From an uncultured Pelagibacteraceae bacterium (GTDB taxonomy: Bacteria; Pseudomonadota; Alphaproteobacteria; Pelagibacterales; Pelagibacteraceae), in the NCBI GenBank assembly GCA_902564245.1, contig CACFAF010000004.1:16754-80753 (forward strand): 64,000 nucleotides of DNA, written 5' to 3'. The notes under the pieces are model-generated. The model had not been told where the DNA came from, ran no database searches, and was given only the letters and a program-made list of their open reading frames with translations. This document shows, in pieces, positions 36,835-45,303 of the stretch. The position numbers and the translations under genes are program-made. Every line of letters starts with the position of its first letter. Within the stretch, counting starts at the first letter, position 1.

Positions 36835-37509
36835 ATGTCTAATAAAAATGAAAATAAGATTCATACTATGTGGCCAATTTATATTGGTGAATTTTTTAAT
36901 CCTGAGCATGAAGAAATTAAGGATGATTTAATTGAATTTTTCAAAGAATACGAAAAAAAGAATCCAAAAAGCAGAATAAATAAAACTGGAGATCCAGTAG
37001 AAAATTATAATTTGTATGAAAGTCAATATAATTTACATCAAGAAAAGAATCCAGCCTTTGAAAAATTGTTAAATTTTATTTCTATGGGTTTTATAACTAT
37101 GTCAAATAATGCAAATAAAGCTTCACTAACAAATCTAGATAATAAAGATCCTAAATTTAATGTTAAACTAACTGAAACTTGGTTCATCAGATATGAAAAA
37201 GGTGGGGTTGTCTTTCCTCATAATCACCAAAATTGTAGTTGGTGTTGCGTTTATTATGTTCAAATTGGAAAAGATTCAAAAGAAAAAAATGGATCTACCT
37301 ATTTTTTAAAACCATATACTTCTGCAAACTCTACAGACTTCGGGGGCGCTAATTATACTTATTATGGTACATCAGTGATAAAAGGTGATGAAGGAAAATT
37401 AGTAATTTGGCCAAATTTCTTATATCATGGTTCTCATCCATATTCTGGTGATAAAAATAGGATAATTGTATCTGCTAATGCAAGTATAAACCTTAATAAA
37501 GTCAAATAA
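36835..37509 (+). CDS. Putative 2-oxoglutarate/Fe(II) oxygenase-like protein (TIGR02466 type)
   Basis: This 224-residue protein resembles, by pattern, the TIGR02466 group. The likely iron-site segment FPHNHQNCSWCCVYYV, GSTYFLKPY and VIWPNFLYHGSHPY followed by KNRIIVSANAS fit a double-stranded beta-helix oxygenase (first His region, distal His and 2-oxoglutarate Arg). Substrate is unknown. It lies between the IalB-like gene and argG. Confidence 0.75.
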   Translation: MSNKNENKIHTMWPIYIGEFFNPEHEEIKDDLIEFFKEYEKKNPKSRINKTGDPVENYNLYESQYNLHQEKNPAFEKLLNFISMGFITMSNNANKASLTNLDNKDPKFNVKLTETWFIRYEKGGVVFPHNHQNCSWCCVYYVQIGKDSKEKNGSTYFLKPYTSANSTDFGGANYTYYGTSVIKGDEGKLVIWPNFLYHGSHPYSGDKNRIIVSANASINLNKVK

Positions 37510-37527
37510 ATAATTAATTCCTTAACC

Positions 37528-38706
37528 ATGAAACAAAAAATAGTTTTAGCGTATTCTGGGGGATTAGATACTTCTATTATTCTTAAATGGTTACAAGAAA
37601 ATTATAATTCAGAAATTATTGCTTACACAGCTGATGTCGGACAAGTAATAGATAAAAAGAAAATTATTAAAAATGCTAAAAATTTAGGAGTGAAAAATAT
37701 CATTATTGAAGATTTAAAAGATATTTTTGTAAAAGATTATATTTATCCAATGATAAGAGGCCATGCTATATATGAAGGTGTTTATTTATTAGGGACTTCT
37801 ATAGCAAGACCTTTAATAGCTAAAAGACAAATTGCTATAGCAAAAAAATTTAAAGCTTATGCTGTTTCTCATGGTTCAACCGGAAAAGGAAACGATCAAA
37901 TTAGATTCGAACTAGGATACCATTATTTTGGACCTAAAATAAAAGTTATCGCTCCTTGGAGAATTTGGAAATTAAATTCAAGAACAGATTTGATTAAGTA
38001 TGCAAAGAAAAACAAAATACAAATTCCAAAAGATAAAAAGGGATTATCTCCCTTTTCGGTTGACGATAATTTATATCACACATCAACAGAAGGTAAAATT
38101 TTAGAAAATCCAAAAAATGCAGCTCCAGAATCTATTTTTCAAAGAACTGTGTCTCCCGAAAAAGCTCCAAACAAAGCAACATTTGTTAATATCAAATTTA
38201 AAAATGGTGATCCAAAAACCATAAATGGTAAAAAATTATCACCTGCAAATCTTTTACAAAAACTAAATACCTTAGCGGGAAAAAATGGAATTGGTAGAAT
38301 TGATTTAGTTGAAAATAGATTTATTGGAATAAAATCAAGAGGAGTTTATGAAACACCTGGGGGAACAATATTAATTACTGCTCATAGAGCAATTGAGTCA
38401 GTAACTCTAGACAAAGAAACAATGCACCTTAAAGATGAGATTATGCCTAAATATGCAAAACTCATTTATAATGGTTATTGGTATTCAAGAAAAAGATTAA
38501 AACTTCAAAAAATAATTGATACGAAAAGAAAAAAAGTAAATGGAACAGTAAAACTAAAATTATATAAAGGAAATATTACTATAATTTCCAGAAAAACTAA
38601 TAGTAAAGCCTATTCAATAAAAAAAGTTTCATTCGAAGAAAACAAAACATTTAAAAAATCAAGAATTGAAAGATTCATCAATTACCATAAAAAAAAACTA
38701 AAATAA
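37528..38706 (+). CDS. argG: Argininosuccinate synthase
   Basis: It ligates citrulline and aspartate with ATP. The 392-residue protein has the N-type ATP pyrophosphatase loop AYSGGLDTS (8-16), ARPLIAKRQ, HGSTGKGNDQIRFEL and GIGRIDLVENRFIGIKSRG. argH is not adjacent. It is the last gene of the plus-strand run that starts with the aldo/keto reductase. Confidence 0.98.
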   Translation: MKQKIVLAYSGGLDTSIILKWLQENYNSEIIAYTADVGQVIDKKKIIKNAKNLGVKNIIIEDLKDIFVKDYIYPMIRGHAIYEGVYLLGTSIARPLIAKRQIAIAKKFKAYAVSHGSTGKGNDQIRFELGYHYFGPKIKVIAPWRIWKLNSRTDLIKYAKKNKIQIPKDKKGLSPFSVDDNLYHTSTEGKILENPKNAAPESIFQRTVSPEKAPNKATFVNIKFKNGDPKTINGKKLSPANLLQKLNTLAGKNGIGRIDLVENRFIGIKSRGVYETPGGTILITAHRAIESVTLDKETMHLKDEIMPKYAKLIYNGYWYSRKRLKLQKIIDTKRKKVNGTVKLKLYKGNITIISRKTNSKAYSIKKVSFEENKTFKKSRIERFINYHKKKLK

Positions 38707-38710
38707 TAAT

Positions 38711-38836
38711 CTAATTTTTTGAACAATTTTTAGAACAATATTTTACTTTATCCCAGTTTAATCTCCATTTTTTTCTCCAAACAAAAGTTCTTTTACAAAT
38801 CTTACAAGTTTTATAGGGCAGATTTTCTTTTTTCAT
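38711..38836 (-). CDS. DUF2256 zinc-finger-like small protein
   Basis: A 41-residue open frame with the DUF2256 pattern: CKICKRTFVWRKKW followed by WDKVKYCSKNC, giving four cysteines in two C-x-x-C or C-x3-C pairs suited to zinc. Its ATG shares one base with the photolyase stop (TAATG), so it is translationally coupled. DUF2256 is often found beside CryB-type photolyase genes, which supports both calls. Function unknown. Confidence 0.88.
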   Translation of the reverse strand: MKKENLPYKTCKICKRTFVWRKKWRLNWDKVKYCSKNCSKN

Positions 38837-40326
38837 TAAACAGAATTTTTTTTAATAAATTTATTTGCTTCTGATAAAATCAGTTTTTTTCTGTCTGAAT
38901 TCATTTTATCAAAAATTCTAACCATCATTGAAAGTCTTGGATTTTTAAGAAAAAAATTTCTATTTTTATTTATAAATCTCCAATATAAACCATCCATAAT
39001 ATTACACCATTCACCTTTTTTAAAATCCATCATTTTTAAAATATAGCTTGAACCACATATGTAGGGTTTTGTTGAAAAAATCCCTCCATCACTAAATAGA
39101 CCCATTCCATAAACATTTGGAACCATTACCCAGTCGGAAGAATCTACATACATTTCCATAAACCATTTGTAAACATAAATTGGTTTAATCTCACACAAAT
39201 TCATTACATTGGATAATATCATTAATCGTTCGATGTGATGTGACCAACCATATTTTAATGTATTTTTAATTGCATGGTCTAAAGGAGGTAAACCAGTATT
39301 ACCCTGATACCATGAAGATTTTAATTTTCTTTTATGATTAAAAAAATTTTTAGTTTGCATTTCATTACTATAAATTTGATATATGCCCCTCATAAATTCT
39401 CTCCACCCAATAACTTGCCGAATGAAACCCTCTAAAGAATTAATCTTAATTTTATTTTTTTTTGTAAAAAGTAAAATTTTATCTAAAACTATTTCAGGTG
39501 TAATTAATCCTAAATTTAAGTATGGGCTTAAAGCACTATGAAATAATATATTATCTCTTTGATCCACAGCATCTTCGTAATCCCCAAATAAATTTAATTT
39601 TTCTTTAATAAAAAAATTTAACAGTTTAATGATATCCTCATACTCAGTAGCAAACCAAAAATTTTCTACTTCTCCATAATGCTTATAAAAAATCTTATTA
39701 ATAATTGGCTTCAGGTCTTTTGTGTGCTTAGTTTCGTTTATCTTTGGAAATTTAGGTATTAAAATATTTTTAGGTAATTTATTTCTATTTTCAGAATCAA
39801 AACTCCATTTTTTACCAATAGGATTCCCATCTTCTGACATTAAAATTCCTGAATTTTTTCTAACCTCTTTATAAAATGTCGACATAAAGGGTTTTTTTAC
39901 TTTGGCTAAATAATTTTTAAATTCTTCTCTAGAATTCATAAACATTGGACTTTTAATTATTTTCCAATTTATTTTTGATTTTAAGAAAAATGTTCTTAGT
40001 TTTTTTTCAAAAAATTTATCTTCTATTTCAAAACTTGAAATTTCTTTTATTTTTTCTTTCTCTATTATTTTTTTTAATTTGTCTGTATAACTAATCTTAA
40101 AAACTTTATCTTCTATTTTAGAATACTTAATTTTATATTTTTTTTGATCAAGTTTCTCTGCATAAGACCTCATTGAAGATAAAAAAAGTAGTATCTTTTT
40201 TTTATGATGTTTTTCATAAACACATAATTCATGATCCTCTGCCATAAAGAATACATGATCATCTTTAAATTTTTCTAAATACTTGAATGGAAACAACTGA
40301 TTGCCTAGTATAAAAAACAACTTCAT
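38836..40326 (-). CDS. Photolyase/cryptochrome family protein, CryB/PhrB (FeS-BCP)-related
   Basis: A 496-residue flavoprotein of the (6-4) photolyase/CryB branch. It shows the N-terminal Rossmann start LFFILGNQLFP, the FAD region QVIGWREFMRGIY, HHIERLMILSN, DWVMVPNVYGMG and FSDGGIFSTKPY. In PhrB four cysteines bind a [4Fe-4S] cluster; the matching positions here appear to be non-cysteine (NTGLPPLDHAI and the shortened KMMDFKKGEW segment), and only four cysteines occur in all. It probably repairs UV lesions or senses blue light. A DUF2256 gene is fused in translation downstream. Confidence 0.88.
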   Translation of the reverse strand: MKLFFILGNQLFPFKYLEKFKDDHVFFMAEDHELCVYEKHHKKKILLFLSSMRSYAEKLDQKKYKIKYSKIEDKVFKISYTDKLKKIIEKEKIKEISSFEIEDKFFEKKLRTFFLKSKINWKIIKSPMFMNSREEFKNYLAKVKKPFMSTFYKEVRKNSGILMSEDGNPIGKKWSFDSENRNKLPKNILIPKFPKINETKHTKDLKPIINKIFYKHYGEVENFWFATEYEDIIKLLNFFIKEKLNLFGDYEDAVDQRDNILFHSALSPYLNLGLITPEIVLDKILLFTKKNKIKINSLEGFIRQVIGWREFMRGIYQIYSNEMQTKNFFNHKRKLKSSWYQGNTGLPPLDHAIKNTLKYGWSHHIERLMILSNVMNLCEIKPIYVYKWFMEMYVDSSDWVMVPNVYGMGLFSDGGIFSTKPYICGSSYILKMMDFKKGEWCNIMDGLYWRFINKNRNFFLKNPRLSMMVRIFDKMNSDRKKLILSEANKFIKKNSV

Positions 40327-40354
40327 AAGTAGATCTTAATTTAAAATCAAAAAA

Positions 40355-40609
40355 TTAATTTTTCCTAGGATCTTTTACAGCTTTAACTTTATCTAATATT
40401 CCAGTTAATTTTATACTTATGTAGATAACATAAACCAAGGTAAATCCTAAAGCCATTGTAGATAAAATTGTAAATATCGCTGTTAAAATTTTAGCTTGAA
40501 ACCAATTTTCAATGTCTGAACTTGAATAGTAAATAACATTCCAAAACATAAAAAAAAATATTTCATAAACTATTATAATTTTAAATATAGGCCGCATAAT
40601 TGCTACCAT
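40355..40609 (-). CDS. Small membrane protein, hypothetical
   Basis: An 84-residue protein with two hydrophobic segments (about 7-27 and 39-70) and a charged C-terminus KAVKDPRKN. It lies 28 bases upstream of the photolyase gene on the same strand and likely shares its transcript. I recognise no family. Confidence 0.7.
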   Translation of the reverse strand: MVAIMRPIFKIIIVYEIFFFMFWNVIYYSSSDIENWFQAKILTAIFTILSTMALGFTLVYVIYISIKLTGILDKVKAVKDPRKN

Positions 40610-40694
40610 TTACATAGTTAAGTTTATTTTTGACATGCTACAAATTGACTTAAAAAGATTTAATTTTTTACTGTTAAATATTGGTAAAAATATA

Positions 40695-41405
40695 ATGACT
40701 AAAAAATATCTTATTTTTGGAGCTACTGGATCCGTCGGATCTAATTTGGCTGAACAATTAAAAAAATCAAATCATGATGTACATCTTGTTGGAAGAAATG
40801 AAATAGAAATCAAAAAAATATCTGAAAAACTAGATTGCACTTTTACTGTTGTAGACGTTTTAGAAGAAAAATTTGTTGAAAAAGTTAAAAATGATATCAA
40901 TGAAGTTAAAGGTATCGCTTATTGTGTAGGCTCTATAGACTTAAAACCAATTAGAATGATTAATGAACAAGATTTAAACAAATGTATGAAACTTAATTTA
41001 TACTCTGCTATTGAAGCTATTAAGGGTTATCAAGAGAGTTTAAAAAAAAACAAAGGTTCAATAGTTTTATTTTCAACTGTTGCTGCTCAAAGAGGTTTTA
41101 CAAATCATACTATCATTGCATCAGCAAAAGCTGCTGTTGAAGGATTAACAGTATCACTAGCTGCGGAATTTGCTCCAAACATTAGAGTTAATTGCATAGC
41201 TCCAAGTTTATCAAAATCAAAAATAGCTGAACCGATGTTAAAAAATGTTGCAGTGGCAGAGGGTATCGCCAAAGCTCATCCATTAAAAAGATTAGGTGAA
41301 GGTAAAGATTCCGCCGCATTAGCAAAATTTTTAATTACTGAAGAAAGTTCTTGGGTTACAGGTCAAATAATTGCTGTAGATGGTGGTAGATCTAGATTAT
41401 CTTAA
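40695..41405 (+). CDS. Short-chain dehydrogenase/reductase
   Basis: A classical SDR of 236 residues. Rossmann motif GATGSVGSNLA, NAG-equivalent region KGIAYCVGSID, catalytic Ser in VLFSTVAAQRG and the Tyr-x3-Lys position occupied by HTIIASAKAAVEG, where the usual Tyr is not evident. The frame is open to an ATG at 40635, but I choose 40695 because the nucleotide fold begins right after it. It is convergent with folD, one base away. Confidence 0.87.
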   Translation: MTKKYLIFGATGSVGSNLAEQLKKSNHDVHLVGRNEIEIKKISEKLDCTFTVVDVLEEKFVEKVKNDINEVKGIAYCVGSIDLKPIRMINEQDLNKCMKLNLYSAIEAIKGYQESLKKNKGSIVLFSTVAAQRGFTNHTIIASAKAAVEGLTVSLAAEFAPNIRVNCIAPSLSKSKIAEPMLKNVAVAEGIAKAHPLKRLGEGKDSAALAKFLITEESSWVTGQIIAVDGGRSRLS

Positions 41406-42251
41406 TTAATTCATTTTTCTTTTAAAACACTCAATAGTATTTTTAAGCAGACAAGCAATAGTCATAGGTCCTACTCCTCCTGGAACTGGAGTCAAAGCTT
41501 TGGCAACCTTTGAAACCTCATCAAATGCAACATCTCCTACAATTCCTTTATCAGTCTTATTAATTCCTACATCAATTACAATTGCATCTTTTTTTACCCA
41601 ATCCCCTTTAACAAGTTGTTTAATTCCAACTGCAGCAACTATTACATCTGCCGCTAAGCATTCAGATTTTAAATCTTTTGTTTTTGAATGAGTTATAGTT
41701 ACAGTACAATCTTCTTGCAAAAGCAGTTGTGCCATAGCTTTACCATTTAAATTTGACCTACCAATCATAACTGCTTTTTTTCCAGTTAAATTTGGTTCAA
41801 TTTTTTTAATTAACAAATAACATCCAAGAGGTGTGCAAGGTATCGAACCTTGATAACCTGAAGAAAGATTTCCAACATTCATAGGGTGAAGCCCATCAAC
41901 ATCTTTTTCATGTGATATGGATTCAATAACCTTTTGTTTATTGATATGTTTAGGTAATGGTAATTGAACTAATATACCAGAAACACTATCATCATTATTT
42001 AGCTCATTAATTTTTTGTAAAACTGTTTTCTCATCTACAGTTTCTGGATATCTAATTACTTCAGAATTTAAACCAATCTCATTTGCTGATTTTTCTTTAT
42101 TACGAACATAAATTTGACTTGGTGTCATATCACCAATTAAAATGACCGTTAATCCAGGAACTTTATTATATTTTTCTTTTAGAGCTAATACTTCTTTTTT
42201 TAGCTTTCCTCGTAACTCAGCAGCTTCTTTTTTACCATCAATTAAAATCAT
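41406..42251 (-). CDS. folD: Bifunctional methylenetetrahydrofolate dehydrogenase/cyclohydrolase
   Basis: It interconverts 5,10-methylene-, methenyl- and 10-formyl-tetrahydrofolate. Seen: SQIYVRNKEKSANEIG (catalytic Tyr and Lys), GILVQLPLPKHI, KDVDGLHP, GRSNLNGKAMAQLL and PVPGGVGPMT. I start at 42251 (MILIDGKKEA, 281 residues); the frame is open to 42308 but that would overlap yggT. It may process the methyl-folate produced by DmdA indirectly. Confidence 0.96.
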   Translation of the reverse strand: MILIDGKKEAAELRGKLKKEVLALKEKYNKVPGLTVILIGDMTPSQIYVRNKEKSANEIGLNSEVIRYPETVDEKTVLQKINELNNDDSVSGILVQLPLPKHINKQKVIESISHEKDVDGLHPMNVGNLSSGYQGSIPCTPLGCYLLIKKIEPNLTGKKAVMIGRSNLNGKAMAQLLLQEDCTVTITHSKTKDLKSECLAADVIVAAVGIKQLVKGDWVKKDAIVIDVGINKTDKGIVGDVAFDEVSKVAKALTPVPGGVGPMTIACLLKNTIECFKRKMN

Positions 42252-42256
42252 ATTAT

Positions 42257-42547
42257 TTAAAAAATCATTGGTGCAATGTACAGCTTCATACACATTTCTA
42301 TGAACCAAATCAACAATAGCAATATAACTGGTGAGATATCTAATGATCCTAAATTAGGAAGAAAACCCCGTATTTTATTTAATATTGGATCAGTTAATCG
42401 ATAAGTCATTTCTAATATAGAATAAACCAATCTATTTTGAGTGTTTAAAATGTTAAAAGCAACAAGCCAACTAACTACTACATTTGCTATAACTATGTAG
42501 GAGTATAGCTTCAGTATTTGAAGAGCTAAATAAAAAATAGCTATCAT
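42257..42547 (-). CDS. yggT: YggT family membrane protein
   Basis: Two hydrophobic segments in 96 residues with the family motif YSILEMTYRLTDPILNKIRGFLP and the DISPVILLLLI segment. YggT proteins are implicated in osmotic tolerance and cell-surface organisation, without a defined mechanism. It overlaps the MscS gene by four bases, which fits an envelope/osmotic theme. Confidence 0.9.
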   Translation of the reverse strand: MIAIFYLALQILKLYSYIVIANVVVSWLVAFNILNTQNRLVYSILEMTYRLTDPILNKIRGFLPNLGSLDISPVILLLLIWFIEMCMKLYIAPMIF

Positions 42548-43629
42548 TTCTTTTCGATATAAATCGATTGGCTTGGAAAAGCAAAGGATGCTTTATTTTT
42601 TTCTACAATCTGTTTTATTGAAATTGCAAGTCTTTCTTTTACTGCTAACCATTCATCCCAATCATTTGTCTTTGTAAAACAACGAATATACATATCTATA
42701 GAACTATCAGCAAATTTGTCTACTCTAACCGCATATCCAAGTTCTGTTTTATAATCTTCATTTTTTTTAATATAATCTTCGATCTCATCTCTAATTTTTT
42801 TAAGTTGTTCAATAGTGGAGTCATATTGTAAATTAATTACCCAACTAATAATCCAATTAGTTGTTTGGCTTATATTAATTACGGCATTTTCAGCAAACTG
42901 AAAATTAGGAATTATAGCAATTGATTTATCAAATTTTCTTATGACGGTTGATCTGAATCCTATTTTTTCAACAATTCCTTCAATTATACCATCTACTAAA
43001 ATCCAGTCACCAATTTTAAATCTTTTTTCAACTAAAACTAAAATTCCAGAAATTAAATTTTTAAATAAATCTTGAGCTCCTAAAGCAACTGCAACACCAA
43101 ATAAACCTAGTCCGGCAATAATTGGACCAATTTTAATCCCCCACAATTCTAGAACTGCTGCTAAACCTAAAATAAAAATTAAAATTTTTAATGATTTAAT
43201 AATCCAACCAATTAATTCTCGAGTTAAAACTTTATCTAACCCACTTAAAATATAAGAGATAGGTTCTATAATTTGATGAATTACCCAAAATATAAAAATA
43301 GTGATTAATGTTCTATTGATTGTATCTATAACCTCTCTGCTATCTTCTGAAAAAGACATATAGTAACTTGCAATAAAAAATCCAAGAACTATTGGTAAAA
43401 ATCTTGCAGGCCCTTCCATTGCCTGGACAAAAGTATCGTCGAGTTTATTAGTTGTTCTTTTTGCAATACTTTGTAATCTTTTTATAATTATTTTACTTAT
43501 GATTCCTCTAAATATTAAAAAAATTAAAAATATTCCAACTCCAATTAATATTTGAAATATATCAACCCCAAGAATTCCTTTGTTCCAAACAGATAAAAAT
43601 AATTCAGTAAAATTATTAAATAATTCCAT
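42544..43629 (-). CDS. Mechanosensitive ion channel, MscS family
   Basis: A 361-residue protein with about five N-terminal membrane segments. The pore helix and following beta domain are clear: GLGLFGVAVALGAQDLFKNL, then KRFKIGDWILVDGIIEGIV and IGFRSTVIRKFD, IIPNFQFAENAVIN. It probably opens under membrane tension to release solutes. It sits between hemD and yggT in a tight minus-strand run. Confidence 0.95.
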   Translation of the reverse strand: MELFNNFTELFLSVWNKGILGVDIFQILIGVGIFLIFLIFRGIISKIIIKRLQSIAKRTTNKLDDTFVQAMEGPARFLPIVLGFFIASYYMSFSEDSREVIDTINRTLITIFIFWVIHQIIEPISYILSGLDKVLTRELIGWIIKSLKILIFILGLAAVLELWGIKIGPIIAGLGLFGVAVALGAQDLFKNLISGILVLVEKRFKIGDWILVDGIIEGIVEKIGFRSTVIRKFDKSIAIIPNFQFAENAVINISQTTNWIISWVINLQYDSTIEQLKKIRDEIEDYIKKNEDYKTELGYAVRVDKFADSSIDMYIRCFTKTNDWDEWLAVKERLAISIKQIVEKNKASFAFPSQSIYIEKK

Positions 43630-43631
43630 AA

Positions 43632-44330
43632 CTAAATTTTATACAGTAAAAATTCTTCTTCTCCAGGGTTAAAAAGAAAAATTTTCTTCCATTTAATTTC
43701 ATTCAGAATTGAAGAGGTTTTTTCACTTATACACATCAAATTAGTATTCATAAATAAAGACTCTAGGTAATAATTCTTAATAATATTTAATAAGCTGATC
43801 GCACTATTCTGAGAATAAACATAAATAATATTGGGCATATCTTCTTTGAGTTTTTCTATAAAATTATTATCAAATTTCTCATTAGGATTTACTTTGTAGT
43901 TAATAATTCTTTTTATAGTATATCCCTCAGAAATTAATGATTGATCTAAATTTTTGGATATAACTTCTCCAGTTACATAAAGTAATTTTCCATATGAAGA
44001 ATCAAAATTTGATAAAATTATTTCTTTTAAATTATTCACATTTCCATCGGCAACAAAAATATTTTGAAAGCCTACACTTTTAGCTTTTTTTTCTGTTGCA
44101 CTTCCAACACAAAAGCAATTTATGTTTTTATCAATATCTTTAAGATCTAAAAATTTAATTGCATTTGCACTTGTAAAAATTATTCCTTTAAAATTAGAAT
44201 ATTTTATGGATTCATGTTTCATGCTTTTAATACTTATTAAAGGTAGATGTGATACTTTGTGTCCTAGTGATTGAAATTTTAAAATCATTTCATTACAATC
44301 TTCTATAGGTCTAGTTAATAATATATGCAT
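43632..44330 (-). CDS. hemD: Uroporphyrinogen-III synthase
   Basis: A 232-residue two-lobed protein: ILLTRPIEDCNEMI at the start, GIIFTSANAIKFL, CVGSATEKKAKSVGF and LLYVTGEVISKNLDQ, with IIYVYSQNSAISLL in the second lobe. It closes hydroxymethylbilane to uroporphyrinogen III. HemD diverges strongly, so the call leans on hemC two bases upstream. Confidence 0.92.
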   Translation of the reverse strand: MHILLTRPIEDCNEMILKFQSLGHKVSHLPLISIKSMKHESIKYSNFKGIIFTSANAIKFLDLKDIDKNINCFCVGSATEKKAKSVGFQNIFVADGNVNNLKEIILSNFDSSYGKLLYVTGEVISKNLDQSLISEGYTIKRIINYKVNPNEKFDNNFIEKLKEDMPNIIYVYSQNSAISLLNIIKNYYLESLFMNTNLMCISEKTSSILNEIKWKKIFLFNPGEEEFLLYKI

Positions 44331-44332
44331 AA

Positions 44333-45244
44333 TTATTTTTTATAAGAATTATTCGATTTTTTTTTTAATATTTTGCCAACTTCAATACCAAGTTTTTTTG
44401 CAAATTTTATATCTTTTGATAACTCAATATAAAACCTTTTTTTTCCATCTAAAGAAAAAAGTTCAGCCTTTAAAATAATATTATTGCCATTAATCTCTGC
44501 GAATGCACCAACCGCGGTCTCACAATCTCCCTCTAAAATTCTTAAAACATTTCTTTCTGCTTGAATGCAACGATGTGTTGGTTTGTGATTAATATTATCT
44601 AATATTTTAATTAAATCTATATCATCTTTTCTACATTGTAATACGATTGTTCCCTGTCCTGCACTAGGAATTATTTCTGAAATAGAAAAAATTTGTGAAA
44701 TTTTTTTTTCAAGGCCAAGTGATTTGATTCCTGCATAAGATAAAATTATTGCATCATATAAATTTTCATTTAATTTTTTTATTCTGGTATCAACATTTCC
44801 TCTTATAAGTTTATATTTAAGATCTTTTCTTATTTGTTTTAATTGAAACTCTCTTCTATATGATGAAGTTCCAATAATAGAATTTGCTGTAAGATCATTG
44901 ATGCTTTTATTGTTTTTACTAATTAAAATATCTCTTGGATTATTTCTTTCCAAAAAACAATTTGATAATAATTCCTTTGGTTCATCGCTAGGTAAATCTT
45001 TTAAAGCATGTACAGCTATATCAATTTTTTTATCTATCAATTCTTTTTCAATTGTCTTACAAAATAATCCTTTACCACCATATTCTGAAACTCTTAAATC
45101 TTTGATTTTATCACCAGCTGTTGAAATACTTTTTATTTCAATATTATTAATAAGCTTATTTTTTAATAATTCATTTTTAGCTTTTTCTGCATAAATCAAA
45201 GCTAGCTTGCTTCCCCTTGTGCCAATAATAATTTTGTTTTTCAT
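44333..45244 (-). CDS. hemC: Hydroxymethylbilane synthase (porphobilinogen deaminase)
   Basis: It polymerises four porphobilinogens. The 303-residue protein has IGTRGSKLALIYAE, HALKDLPS with the catalytic aspartate (D83), GTSSYRREFQL, RGNVDTRIKKL and the cofactor-bearing C241 in LEGDCETAVGAFAE. Transcribed divergently from tsaD, as in many alphaproteobacteria. Confidence 0.97.
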   Translation of the reverse strand: MKNKIIIGTRGSKLALIYAEKAKNELLKNKLINNIEIKSISTAGDKIKDLRVSEYGGKGLFCKTIEKELIDKKIDIAVHALKDLPSDEPKELLSNCFLERNNPRDILISKNNKSINDLTANSIIGTSSYRREFQLKQIRKDLKYKLIRGNVDTRIKKLNENLYDAIILSYAGIKSLGLEKKISQIFSISEIIPSAGQGTIVLQCRKDDIDLIKILDNINHKPTHRCIQAERNVLRILEGDCETAVGAFAEINGNNIILKAELFSLDGKKRFYIELSKDIKFAKKLGIEVGKILKKKSNNSYKK

Positions 45245-45303
45245 TTGTTTGTTTTATACTTCATAAATTATAATGAGAATTTAATATTTATAAAAATTAT
45301 TTT

